Assembly (NCBI GenBank): GCA_027475525.1
Contig: JAMWFC010000046.1
Location: 2,790,001 to 2,854,000 of the forward strand
Direction of reading: 5' to 3'
Length of the DNA stretch: 64,000 bases
DNA from: Macrolepiota albuminosa
Lineage: Eukaryota > Basidiomycota > Agaricomycetes > Agaricales > Agaricaceae
The notes under the pieces were generated by a model. The model did no database searches and had not been told where the DNA came from. It saw only the letters and a program-made list of their open reading frames with translations. The translations under genes and the position numbers were made by a program. Within the stretch, counting starts at the first letter, position 1. Every line of letters starts with the position of its first letter. Positions 44,543 through 56,079 of the stretch are shown here, one piece after another.

Positions 44543-45692
44543 TGATGAGCTCCCATTATAGATGACCACGGATAGCGCCAACACAAGCACCTCACATTGG
44601 CACACTGGGACCACCAGGAGCGGCACGTCTTAGCGCTCCAGGGGCTAATTTTTGCATATTTTTATGTTAATAACTCGCAGCTGGAGCCTCTAATTACTCC
44701 AGGACCACTCTTTATGGCACCATCTATTCTTAGCACTCCTCTTGACACCTTGCCGCACCTTGCCACTCACCTTTCAGGGCCATACACGGACACAGACACT
44801 TGGCACCCATGATGCTCTTAGCCGGTGGCAGCAGGAATGATGAAGTATTTTATGACAGACAGCTTGGAGTTTCACCTTAGCACCTGACGTCGCTTAGCTT
44901 CTTGCCGACTCAGACTGACAGCATGATTGTGGACTTTTTCACCATATAGTTTAATTCAGGGCATTTACTTACATATAAATACTTACTTTTTGTTAGTAGT
45001 AGATTGTGGACTTTTTCACCATATAGTTTAATTCAGGGCATTTACTTACATATAAATACTTACTTTTTGTTAGTAGTAAATAATCAATTTGGCAGTAGGG
45101 ATTGTATCCCAACATTTTGGTCACCCTACGCAACAGACTACCTTTTGTTGACCGTGTCAGCAAGGGGACTCTGCTTTAGTTCTCTCTCACCCTTTCTGTC
45201 TGCAATCTCTTAGTGCCTTGCAACTACGGCAAGGCATTTGTGCTTAGATCTGCTAAGCAATCTTGTCATTTTATCATCTCTTTTAGGTGCTAACACTTAG
45301 CGCCTCTTAGTGACCCCTTTACAGTGTCTCTTAGCGCCTTTCCTTGGCAACTCTCTCTCGTGCTCCTTAGTGCCTTTCCTTGGCAACTCTCTCTCGCGCT
45401 CCTTAGCACCTTTCCTTGGCGACTCTCTCCCGCCCTCCTTAGCGCCTTTCCTTGGTGACTCTTTCCCACGCCTCTTAGCACCTTTCATTGGTGATTTTTA
45501 GCATACTCTTGCCGCATTTTTGGGCCTTAAATAAGCGCCAATCTCCCCTTTTCCTTACCACCAACCTCTTGCCTACTGTGCGTTCTCTGGGACCTGTCTG
45601 GGACTCTCTCCCATACTTAGCGCGCCCAAAGCTATATTGACTAAGTAGCTGTACTAGTGATAGTGCACCTTAGCGCAATTTGGGCGTCATCA
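44543..45692 (+). repeat. Solo LTR-C in ORF3
   Basis: TGATGAGCTCCC...GGGCGTCATCA, with target duplication ACGG (44539-44542 and 45693-45696). Contains a 77-bp duplication from 44925 and a 36-bp minisatellite. It shares its ends and 4-bp duplication with LTR-A and LTR-B. Confidence 0.88.
45331..45500. repeat. 36-bp minisatellite in LTR-C
   Basis: About four and a half tandem units, each containing CTTAGYRCCTTTCCTTGG, starting at 45331, 45367, 45403, 45439 and 45475. The second LTR-C (47969-48952) has only a degenerate shorter array. 36 is a multiple of 3, so it yields spurious repetitive ORFs on both strands. Confidence 0.9.
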
Positions 45693-46536
45693 ACGGCCCA
45701 CTCTCTCTCTCTATCCGCTGCTCCAACGGCAGTACCCCCGTTACTCAACCTTCACGAGGTCGAGCGCTATCCTCCGCCCGCGGTCGATCTGCCTGGGTTC
45801 TCTTCGGTTCTGACTCCAGGGCAGATTTGGGCATGGCCGCCCAACGTTTCAGCGCCTTGTTAAAGGTTGCAATAGTGTTATGCTGCTGCTCTTGCAACAG
45901 CGCTATCTCGTCTAACAATCCAGTGACCACTACTTGGGCCACTGTATCTCGAAGGAACTCAGTCTCAGGCGGCACGCGGTGACCCGCCTGTAACAAGTGT
46001 CTTATTGCACCTTACGTCGACCTTCTATCGGAGGCGAACTTTCTTTTCTCGGTCTACTCGCTCTTGCTTCCCCATCAACCTCCATAGGCTGATGACTTCC
46101 TCCACTCTGCGCCTGGCCTTGTGCCATTCCTCCCATTTGCTGCCAGGGCTGCAACGGCGGCATCATCGCTCCCTGGGGCATCATCATTCCCCAGTTCGAT
46201 CCTGCCCCCGCCGCCTGCTGACCCATTGGTACCGGCATCGGCATAAAGAACATGGGCATCTGCCCCTGCCCGTACCCCTGCTGCGCCTGAGGGTACGCAA
46301 AAAAACTCCCCATACCCCCTTGCTGCTGCGGCATTTGCTGCTGTTCTCTTACTTCTCCCCCACCACCAGAGCTCCATGAGCTCTGGTTATCTCTCGAATA
46401 GTGTTGGTCCTGGTGCGATGAAAACATGGCGGTGAGGTGTACAAACAATCCAATGACAAGACGAAAATTCCAAGTCAGCCGTACACCGCCTTTGCTTACA
46501 TCATCACTTCCCCTTTCAGCCAACAATCCGCCACAT

Positions 46537-47940
46537 TCACATGGCTCCCCGAGCCCTGTCCTTCCTCGGCAACTGTGCAGGGCGCTTCATGCCATGCAAC
46601 TCCAAATACCGATCCAAGGCGGCCAACTTGGCACACTCCTGATGTGGCTCCCATGTCATATCACCCAAGCTCCACCGTACCTCATACTCCAGACCCCCAG
46701 CCTTGTTCCACTGATGGCCTACTAGATCCTTAACAAACCACTCCTGATCATCCTTCGCCCCGAAGTCATAAGCTTCTGGGACCACCCGTCCGGGGAACAA
46801 TGCATCATCATTCGGCCTGAAGGGTCGAAGCAGTGATACATGGAACTTCGGTACAATATGTCATGCCTGCAGCGCCGTAGGCAACTCCAGTACATAGTTT
46901 GACGTCTTCGGCTTGGCCTGTATGATTTTATACGGACCAATATACTTCGGCCATAGCTTGCTTGCCCTGCCCTTGGGTAGGTTCAAATTCTGCGTTGATA
47001 GATATACCAGCGCCCCTACGGCCAGCGATGGCTCCTCCGCTCGCCTCTTATTCGCGTATTTCGATTGAAACACGCGTGCTTCAATGATCGCATCATGCGC
47101 GTTTGCTAAATTCTCCAGGGCAGTCCGCGCAAAGTCTTTAACTCCCTTATGCACCGCTGTATCGGCGCGCAACTCCTGAAGCATGGAGGGCATGAACCCC
47201 CCATTCAACTCGAACGGCGCATACCCTGTTGTCTCCGACACACTAGCGTTTATCGCAAACTCTGTCAGGGGTACTCGGTCTACCCAGTCCCGCTGGTCTG
47301 GGTGCACTACCATGCGCAATATCTGTGCCACATTACGGTTTGCTCGCTCTGTCTGTCTATCTGTCTGCGGATGGAACGAGGTTGACATCAGCAGCTTTGC
47401 GCCCATCATTGCGTGAAGCTCTCACCACCACTTCGACGTGAACTTTGAATCCCAATTGCTAACGATCGAGCTCGGCAGCCCGTGCAACCGCACAATTTCC
47501 TTCAAGTAAATCCATGAGAGCTCTGAGGCCTTCATTGTGGTGCACACCGGTATCAAGTGTACCATACTCGTCATCCTGCATATCACTACCCACAAGTAGT
47601 TGAACCCCTTGGACTCGGGAAATGGGCCAACAAAGTCCATCCCAATGGAGTCCCATGGCTTTGTGGGCACAGGTAGCAAGTGCAGCTTGCCAGCCGGTTT
47701 ACGGTTGGCCCCTTTCGCCCGTTGGCACAACTCGCAAGTTGTGCAAAACGCAAGTACATCAGCATGCATCTTCGACCACCAATACCAATGCTGCACATAT
47801 TCTAGCGTTTTCTGTGACCCAAAATGCCCAACCACCCCATGTGCCTGATTGATCACCTCTGTGATCAATGCACGCTGCCGGGGCAAGCACAGAACCTGCT
47901 GGCCACTAGCGCTAGCAGTGTAGATCAGCTCCTGACACAC
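46537..47940 (-). pseudogene. Element D integrase with chromodomain
   Basis: Integrase zinc finger: H in INQAHGVVGHFG and C-x2-C in CTTCELC (about 47855-47735). The catalytic core has GMDFVGPFP with the first Asp (about 47635) and a second site reading SNWDSKF, where the usual SDRDSKF has lost its first Asp. It continues after a stop near 47410 with HPQTDRQTERANR carrying the catalytic Glu, then a GPY-type block (PKYIGPYKII) near 46930. It ends in a chromodomain (WFVKDLVGHQW..LEYEVRWSLGDMTWEP, about 46740-46620), which in this clade binds modified histone tails for targeting. Stops separate the pieces. Confidence 0.86.
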
Positions 47941-47968
47941 TGAAAAACTAGGGTGATCCTCGGGCCGC

Positions 47969-48952
47969 TGATGACGCCCAAATCGAGCTGGACGCTGCGT
48001 GGACTATCACTAGTGCAGCTACTTAGCTGATATAGCTTTGGGCGTGCTAAGTGTGTGAGAGAGTCCTGGACAGGTCCCAGAGAACACACGGTAGGCAAGA
48101 GGTTGGTGGCAAGGAAAGTGGATGATTGGAGGCACTTGCATATGGCTCCAAAATGTGGCTACAGGGCGCTAAAAGTCGCTAAGGGGGAGCACTAAGAGCG
48201 TGGGAAAGTCGCTAAGGAAGGCGCTAAGAGGTGCGGGAAAGGGTCGCTAAGAGGCGCTAAGTGTTAGCACCTAGAACGTGATAATAAAAGGATGAGATTG
48301 CTTAGTGGATCTAAGCACAAAAGCCAAGCCGTAGTTGCAAGGCGCTAGAGAGAGAGAGATATAGAAAACTAGAGCAGAGTCCCCTTGCTTGACACGGTCA
48401 ACAAGAGGTAGTCTGTTGCGTATGGAGACCAAAATGTTGGGATACGATCCCTACTGCCAAATTGATTCCCTGTACTACTAACAAAAAGTAGGTATTTATA
48501 GTAAAGAAAGTTAGCCAACGCTAAGAGGTTAAGTGCTGCTAGAGGGTGGTAAACTGATAAAAATGTAAGTAAATGCGGTGAATTGAATTGTATAGTAAAA
48601 AGGTCCATAATGATGCTGTCACGGAAATACTTCATCATTTCTCTTTGTAAGCGCTGCCACTGGCTAAGAGCATTATGCCGGATTGACTGATGCCAAATGT
48701 CTGTGTAAATGTATAGCCTTGGAGTGTAAGTGGCAAAGTGCGGCGAGGTGTCAATAGTGGTGTGAAGAATAAGTGGTGCCATAAAAGTGGTCTGAGAGTA
48801 ATTGGAGTCTGTAGCTGCGAGTTATTAGTGTAAAAATATAAAAAAAATAGCGCTGGAAGCGCTAGAGCGTGGCGCTTCTGGTGGTACTAGTGGGCCAATG
48901 TGAGGTGCGGGTATTGGTGCGATCTGTAGCCAGCCACGATGCAGGCTCATCA
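47969..48952 (-). repeat. Solo LTR-C between RNase H and integrase of D
   Basis: 984 bp, TGATGACGCCC...GGCTCATCA, with perfect target duplication CCGC (47965-47968 and 48953-48956). Confidence 0.92.
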
Positions 48953-48956
48953 CCGC

Positions 48957-50640
48957 GTCAACACCTCTGTACACAGCCTATCCTCTGAATACCCCAGTAT
49001 CACTGCCTTTCGAAATTCAGATTGATGGTAGTCCCGAGGGGCAGACTTCATCTCAGCAGGCGCACGTAGTGCGTCTGCCAGCCGCATATCCCCGTCACCC
49101 GCATCCGCAGTGCGTCCACTAGAGCCTACCTCGGCCCCAGCACCTGCGACCTTGAGACATTCCGCCTCGCTATCGCGTGCCTCCTGCCGCTCTCGCAACC
49201 GCTTACTTTGCTGATGCTCTCGAACCTGCATGGCTCGAATGTCCACCACATGGTCCTTAATCTCCTGATACCGTTAGTAAGGGATGTCGTCCCCTTCTGG
49301 GTCAATATGTATATCCGCATTGACATAGTGATGAGCTTTATGGGCTTCATCTAGTCGGTCACTCTCAAAGTAGCGCGACAAACAGTCCGCTACCTTGTTA
49401 AGCTCCCCTTTGACATATGTTATGTCAAACTTGTACCGCGACATGTAATCAATCCATCGCCGCTGACGCGGAGATAAGTTCGCCTGGGTTTTGAAGAACT
49501 CAAGCGCTTTGTGGTCGGTTATGATATGAATATCATACCCCATCAGCTTGTCCTCCCATTTCAGGAGGGCCTCTAATATAGCCAATGTCTCCAACTCATG
49601 CACAGCGTAATTCTGCTGCACATTCGTGAACTTCTTTGACATAAACCCAGCCAGGCAGCAAGTTTGCCAGGACTGTCCCTGTCCATACATTGCTCCCACT
49701 CCCGTCTTTGATGCATCACAAATGAGCCATATTGGTTCATTTCGTCGTGGATCAATGGGACGTATGATTGGCGTGCAATCACATATTCGTTCAATCATGT
49801 CCAAGCAGCATTGGTGCAGTGGCCGCCATACAAATGGTGCCCCATTTTGTGTGATGGCCATCAGCAGCCCCGTGTATGTCGTGACATCCGGCAGAAACGT
49901 CGATACGTAGTTTACCAGCCCAACAAACCGCTGCACATCATTGTAGTTTCGTGGCGTCTGCCAGTCACGAATCCGATCCAATTTATCCTGGTCAGGATGA
50001 ATACCTTCATCGTCAATAACATGTCCCAGGCAGTCCACCCGGTCTGCATACAACTCGCACTTCTTCCACTTCAAGTACAATAGGTTCGAACGTAAGCGCT
50101 CAAACACAACACGGAGATGCTTCTCGTGCTCCTCAATGGAGTCCGAGTAAATGAAGATGTTATCAAGATATACGTGCATGAATCGTCCGATGACATCACG
50201 AAAAATCGATGTCATCAACCTCTGAAAGGTTGCTGGGGCATTACAGTCACCTATCTGCATTATGTTGCTGACATAGGTGCCGGTAATCGATGAAAACACG
50301 GTCTTCCCGACATCACTCTCCCATATTTGAACTTGTTTGTATGCGTCCGTCAGATCGATTTTTGACCTGACTTTCGCCTGAGCCACATCTTCACGAATCA
50401 CTTCCTGATCAGAAAGCGGGGTCACATCCTCAATGGTGTTATTGTTGCGCTGGCATGCGTCCAGTGCCGTGCGTAACGTCCCATCCTTCTTTGGAATGCA
50501 CAGCAATGGCATGGCCTGCGACGCAGGTCTCGCCTCCCACTACCGGGCCCTGAGGTAATGGTTCGTTTTATCTCGCAGCTGCTGCTGTAGGGCCATGGAG
50601 CAACGTGGTAGATGGTACTTGTACTGTTTTGTATCATCGA
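48957..50640 (-). pseudogene. Element D reverse transcriptase and RNase H
   Basis: RT: PLLCIPKKDGTLR, KIDLTDAYKQVQIW, NAPATFQRLM and a catalytic box reading YLDNIFIYS (about 50170-50144) where active enzymes have YLDD; the second Asp is Asn. RNase H: LICDASKTGVGAM near 49715, ELETLAILEAL, ITDHKALEFF near 49520 and a terminal VADCLSRYF. Stops at about 50512 and 49274. The first metal ligand of the RT pair is present and the second is lost, so this copy cannot reverse-transcribe. Confidence 0.88.
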
Positions 50641-50728
50641 CTAGGTTAATTTCATGGTTCACCTCACGCCACGGTGGCAGCTCCTCCTTAGTGCCATTGA
50701 CCATATCCGCAAACTCCTCCTGCCACTG

Positions 50729-52524
50729 TCAGCGGAGCTCCGGAATATCATCTCGGGACAACCCAGTTGCCCTGACCTTGCCTTTGTCCTTGGCTTGTGT
50801 CGGCTTGTTTAGCCTCTTCCCACTACTGCCCACTACCTGGGTAGTAGCATATTTCTCCCAAAGTGCTCGCAACCTCTCCTCACTGTCGTCTGGCACCTGT
50901 AGACGATGCGGTCTCTCCTTCCTGACTCGTCGAGCCGAAATTGACGCCCCGTCCACCTGGATCTCCTCCGGAAAGGATATCTCGTCATCCCTCACCTGTC
51001 GATAGACCTCGGTCTGCCGAATCCACGGTCAACCTTCCCAGGCACACATGGATGCCACCAGCTCGTTCCATTCTCTAGGCATTTGCGGATTGAACGCCCA
51101 ATCGAACGCTGGTGGAGGTACCGGCCGGTCCCATAAAGATCGGTGCGACTGTTCGCTACACGCTACATCATCCTCCCAGTCCCCATTCAATGGGTCCATC
51201 AGAGGTTCCTCACAAACTAGCTCTTCAACCTTCACCTTCGACGATGTAGGTTGGCATTCCCTTCTGACAGACCGCTTCTGCGGCCGTCACAAACTAGCTC
51301 TTCAACCTTCACCTTCGACGATGTAGGTTGGCATTCCCTTCTGACAGACTGCTTCTGCGGCTGCATTGGCCGAGTGCAATGCACATCCTGACCACCCACC
51401 GCACCTGCGGTGAGTTCCTCCCTTTGCACACTCTCATACTTAGCCCATTCTTCCGTGGACATCAGGATTGCTCCACACTCCTTGAGTAAGCCTCTGATAG
51501 GGTTTACCTCCTCTGGCTCATCCTCCACGGTAGCCGGTAGCGCCCCCGAGTGTAGTCAATTGGTGCCCACCGCTTGCTTCCTCTCCATCGTGCGTTGGCG
51601 ACGAACTCTCTCTCCAGCTTCCTCCACTGCGACCTGCACTGCCGGGATTTTGGTGCCAGCTACAATAACTTTGTTATTGCAGAAGTCAAGTACCACCTGG
51701 TGCTTGCGCATGTACGGCGTCTCTACAATCATGTTGTACCGGTTGAAGTTCGCCACGTCCACGTATTCAACACTTGTTGACCCCGGGACGGATAGCTCGA
51801 GGTTTGCTCCAAACTGTACTGCAGCGCGACTGCCTACAGTACCAAGCTGCAGAGTTATGGGCCGCTCCAACTGATGCACCGCCAAGACATGGACCTAGCA
51901 GAACTGGGGCATTACTCCTGTAGTTGTACTTCCCGAATCCCACAACGTCCATGCTTCGTGACCTCCCACCTTGACGTAGGTAGCCAAACATTCCTTATCC
52001 TCACGTTGCAGTTGCGGCCGGGTCAACTTGCGTGCTGCCTTCCTAAGTTTCACTTTGTGAACCTTCACTTGACCCGCACCCAACTGCATGCTTTCCTCAT
52101 CCTCAGGAAAGTCCGTTAACGCCATCAAGAAATCTTGTTCTGTGGAACTAGCATAGAGCTCCGAGTCATACACATCCACTTCCACATACTCATCCCCATC
52201 GATCATCACTGTCTCTACCTCGTTATTAGCTGGACCCTCATCGCCAGACTGGGAGCTCTCATCCTCCTCCTCCACGTCCGGCTCCTCATCTGCATCATTC
52301 GCAGACTCCTCTGCTTCAGTGTGCGCGGCGCGTACATATGCTCGTGGTTTACCCGCTATTTGCCCCCTTCTAGGGCAAGTGCTCGCGAAATGTCCTTTCT
52401 CACCGCACGCATAGCATGTTACTATGCGTTTTTCACCCGTCCCACCCAGGCCTGTTCCCCGCTCTTTACGCGGGTCACAATTGGCCTCAGGTTTTGGCGG
52501 ATTGTGACCACGCTCTTCAGCCAC
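50729..52524 (-). pseudogene. Element D gag zinc knuckle, protease and linker to RT
   Basis: CYACGEKGHFASTC (CX2CX4HX4C) near 52400-52440, an acidic linker, then a retropepsin with LWDSGSTTTGV near 51930 and a following conserved sheet region (QFGANLELSVPG, YVDVANFNRYNMIVETPYMRKH). Further linker sequence runs to 50729 with stops at about 51895, 51556, 51029 and 50729. A 77-bp duplication begins at 51210. Confidence 0.82.
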
Positions 52525-52548
52525 AAGTTTTGGCTCAATTGGCTTAGG

Positions 52549-54749
52549 TCAATGAGGCCTCGACAATGTTCGTCTCAATACGAACCTAGGGTTTCGGTTA
52601 CAGTCCATGTCCGCTTTCCTGACCAGGAAAGTGCCGATCATTCGTGACTGGCGTGCCTCCATCGGCCCCGCAGCTTTTACTCGCGAGCTATGCAGATCAA
52701 AGTGGCGTGCCGTCTTCAACGCCTGTTCGTAACGTATGGCATGCGCTACGAATTCCTCAACTTCATTTATTTCTGGAGATAATCCATCATCCCGGATTAG
52801 CACTTGCCTCATCTCAGCGGGTATGCCCTTAAGAAAGGTCTCGCACACAGTCCATGCGTCGGGATAAATGGCCATATTTTGAGCATGGTCAACAAGGGTA
52901 TCATAGAACCCTTGTACTCCGAGGGCCTCGGTGTACACCGCAGAGTAAAACGCCTCTTGTGCATCCTGCATTGTAGATGCACTTACGAATCGATTGTACA
53001 GTTCAAGGATCACATCCTTGAACGTCCACTGCTGCCTCGCCCGATTATAGTGAAGGACGTGATGCCGAAACCACCTCTTTGCCGGACCTTCCAGAAATTC
53101 GGGCAACACAAATACTCGTTCCTTATCCATACGATCTCCACCGTACAGGCATGCTGCCAGATGGTAGCATACATCCATGGTCCAGTCCTCAAGTTCGCTG
53201 AACTTTGTTCCCCCCTTATAGGGCAGAATATGCTTCAGGTCAGCCCACCGTGGTTTGATCCCTTCGGGTAATTGCAGAGCAATCCCGACTGCATCATCAA
53301 TTATGCTCACTAGTCTTCAGTGCATGATATCGGTGTAGGCTCTGGTGGCCTCATTCATCCCAGGTGTCTTGTTGCGTCCCTCGGCGGGGACAAACGTCGA
53401 GAAGGCCCGCACAGGCCGAGTCATCGGTCCCCTGGGGCTGCGGGATCTGTCGTCCCGAGGGCCCTGCCCTCCATTCCATCTATCCGACTCCAACCCCCGC
53501 GGCTCCTCTCTACTGCTGATATCGCTCCTGTGCTTATTTCGATGGCTGTTCTGTGCATGTTCCACAAATTCTCGCCTCATTTCATCAATGGGTTGGGGCC
53601 CATTGAAACTGATTCTCTGATCGTCAATACGAGAGTAGCCTTGCCCCCGTAAGTCCTGGATCCGCATTCTTTGGAATGCGACTCGGTCCTGAACTGATCG
53701 TCAATACGAGAGTAGCCTTGCCCCCGTAAGTCCTGGATCCGCATTCTTTGGAATGCGACTCGGTCCTGAAATGTGTCGGCAAGTGGTACCCTTGCCGGCA
53801 CCACTGGTTCCTCTGCTTCTCTTTTCACCTGAGGTGACAACACTTCTTCCGGTACTGTTTCCAACAGTACATGTGTAGCCGGTCTGGACGTCACCGTCTC
53901 AGCCACAGACATAGCTGTAGGTCGATACCCTACGAACCTCTGCTGCCTCTGCCCAGCCGCTACTCGTGTCTGGTATTGCTCCTGAGTCTCCCCCGCCTGT
54001 TGTGGAGCGAATATATTGCTAAACACCTCCTCAATGTGAGGGGAACTCCCTCTCCCTGCAGGAATTGTAGGGATTAGCTCCACCTCCACTGGGGTGGACG
54101 CAGCAGACCCTCGGTGACTTTTACGGTTGAGGTAGCTTTGAGCTTCCAGGTCCAAGATCTGCATATATGCTGAAATATACTCATCTGTTCCCCCCTCTGG
54201 AAGCGCATCGCCTCTAGCCTCTATCAATTGCATGTGCTTGTTCACATACAACTTCAACCTAGTCCTCGTCGACAATTTACTTATCTCTGGGAACCTGGCC
54301 CAGAGCATAGCTATTTGAACATTGAGGGTCGCTTCATAGCGTCCATTCTTGTCTTCATCAGACGTATCATCAACCACTGTGGGCTGACGTCTTCTTGTCC
54401 CCATAGTCTGCACCGGTACTGCTGGCCGCTGCCCTCCAGGACGTCGACTCAATGGTGTCGATTCTGGTATATTCCTCCATGGTGTCTCATGGAGAACTTC
54501 CTCTCGTCTACCTTCCGAACTTGTCCAAGCCTCTCCTGCCATTCCAGGAGCCCCTGCCCTAAACGGGGATGGTTTTTTTTCTTCGTGTGTGGCCACACCC
54601 ACGCCCGACGTCCTTAATCCCGAGAATTGTACCGGTGCCCTTTGAGGTACCTGTATAATCGGCGGTGACTCACTAGCCACCCCAACCTCCCTTCCAACTC
54701 TACGCTGGATTGGACGTCTCTGCTCTGTCATGAGCAAACTCCCCGGCAT
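52549..54749 (-). pseudogene. Element D gag
   Basis: Begins at an ATG at 54749 with an in-frame TAA just upstream, so this start is well supported. The N-terminal part is Pro/Arg/Ser-rich with a helical stretch (IAMLWARFPEISKLSTRTRL). After a 77-bp duplication (53617-53693 repeated) and a stop near 53317 it has the retrotransposon gag core: ELEDWTMDVCYHLAACL, EGPAKRWFRHHVL, VILELYNRFVSAS and YDTLVDHAQNMAIYPD. It ends at a stop at 52549, before the zinc knuckle. Confidence 0.84.
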
Positions 54750-55046
54750 ATCTGTTTAGGCTGGGGTCAACTCGACCTCAGCCTCTTCCCAATTTGCCAC
54801 CTGCTGATCTTGAGTGTGTGCTGCCACTGGTGTGGCATTCTCGTCCTTCTGCACCGGGGCGACATTGTCGTTCCGTTCTGGTGGCAGAGGTTCGTGATCC
54901 ATTCCACTATCAATCGGCTTGCGTTCGGCGCTCAAGAAGCTTGATGGTTGATGTCGCTGTCAATCGAGATTCTAGAACTAAGTTCTAGAATGTATAGTTC
55001 TTGTATGTTCGCGTACAGATTATCGTCGTTCGACAATTCAAAAAAG
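54750..55046 (-). other. 5' leader of element D
   Basis: Sequence between the 5' LTR and the gag ATG; no convincing TGG-type primer-binding site is visible next to the LTR (it reads CTTTTTTGAATTG). Self-priming, or an internal tRNA fragment as primer, is possible but not shown. Confidence 0.5.
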
Positions 55047-55298
55047 TGTAAGAAATATTACTGTCTTAGTCACACAAGACACAGAATCTGCCAAATCGGT
55101 AGATTTCTCTGTACATAGTGTAAGTAAAAAGTATCTACCCAAATAAGAGTAAATACATCATAATTTAAAGGTAAATTAATTAGAGAAATAATTACTACTG
55201 TAATTATGTCCTCTAATACGACATACTTCCCATACCCCTCAGGGTGCGGTTGTGGAGAAATACTGAATTAGGGACCTTGACGAGGTCCTCCTGTTACA
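55047..55298 (-). repeat. 5' LTR of element D
   Basis: 252 bp, TGTAAG...GTTACA, same length as the 3' LTR; followed by the duplicated TACTG and resumed A2 pol. Confidence 0.93.
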
Positions 55299-56079
55299 TA
55301 CTGGCACCCATCCGTTACTCCCTGCCGACATTATAGAAGCGACCTACCTTCAGCCGGCACCCAACAGTATCTTGGCAACTACCGATCTGATCGCCAGACG
55401 AGCTATTGACCTCCAACGAAGGAAAGAAGATTTAGAGCGACTCCACGAGGTAGTCTTTAGCGCCCGTCGCCAAGCAGCGCTATTGACCTCCAACGAAGGA
55501 AAGAAGATTTAGAGCGACTCCACGAGGTAGTCTTTAGCGCCCGTCGCCAAGCAGCCTTGCGATTTGAAACCAAGCATAGCGCTACTATTAAGGATTACAA
55601 CTTCCCGAGGGGCGTGCTAGTGCTTATGTGCAACTCCAAAATCGAGACCTCATACAATAAGAAAATGCGCCCGCGCTATCTGGGACCTTTGGTAGTTATC
55701 TCTCGTAACCGTGGAGGCGCTTACGTGCTCTGTGAATTAGATGGTTCAGTACTGCATTGGGACCTTTGGTAGTTATCTCTCGTAACCGTGGAGGCGCTTA
55801 CGTGCTCTGTGAATTAGATGGTTCAGTACTGCATTGACCTGTTGCCGCCTTTTGCCTATTACCCGTGGAGGCGCTTACGTGCTCTGTGAATTAGATGGTT
55901 CAGTACTGCATTGACCTGTTGCCGCCTTTTGCCTATTACCGTATTTTGCCAGAGAACACATTGACTTGCCACTTGAAGCGCTAGATATCGACACCGCCAA
56001 GCTTAGAGAACTTGAAGAAACCAAATTATTGGACGATGATGACTTACCAACTCTGGTTGAAGAAGAAGAAAATAATTAG
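55299..56079 (+). pseudogene. A2 pol, second part: integrase C-terminus
   Basis: Continues from 42206 (THPLLPAD), through an ERLHEVVFSARRQAALRF-type helix, to the SRNRGGAYVLCELDG block and the acidic end at 56077-56079. Three 77-bp duplications (from 55402, 55681 and 55786) make it look far more broken than it probably is. Confidence 0.85.

Larger units (their letters stand above)
42516..46427 (-). pseudogene. Element D ORF3: long non-envelope ORF downstream of integrase
   Basis: A frame starting at the ATG 46427-46425 and ending at 42516, with a solo LTR-C (44543-45692) inside. The N-terminus is Gln/Met/Gly/Pro-rich (about 46425-46100), then comes a coiled-coil-like helix (EIALLQEQQHNTIATFNKAL, about 45870-45930). 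After the LTR a basic linker (PKRKERAAKQ) leads to a long conserved region: RLNLFFNGGLDRHFYYLS, NPLQLRKLVELIHNRYAP, SFEQIEKTLDLEKWAQNALY, GRPGMPNAI, ALIRSLSPQGKARSSFAWQ. It has no signal peptide, membrane segment or envelope motif. Stops at about 46002, 45745, 44281 and 43716 and a 77-bp duplication (43341-43417 repeated) disrupt it. A divergent relative is at 61810-63365. Function unknown. Confidence 0.7.
42207..55298 (-). mobile_element. Element D: Ty3/gypsy chromovirus with a long downstream ORF3
   Basis: Minus-strand element between two 252-bp LTRs (TGTAAG...GTTACA) with 5-bp target duplication TACTG (42202-42206 and 55299-55303), inserted in the A2 integrase. Sense order: 5' LTR, leader, gag with CCHC knuckle, protease, RT-RNase H, integrase with a chromodomain, ORF3, polypurine tract, 3' LTR. 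Two solo LTR-C copies have since inserted (44543-45692 and 47969-48952). The gag-pol frame is one long frame broken by several stops. Confidence 0.88.

Noticed and set aside
45290..45501. Repetitive basic ORFs that might encode a repeat protein, or a CRISPR-like array
   Set aside because: They come from a 36-bp tandem minisatellite with no spacers, inside an LTR and in a eukaryotic genome.
42516..46427. ORF3 of element D as an envelope gene
   Set aside because: No signal peptide, transmembrane helix or cleavage and fusion features are visible; only its position is envelope-like.
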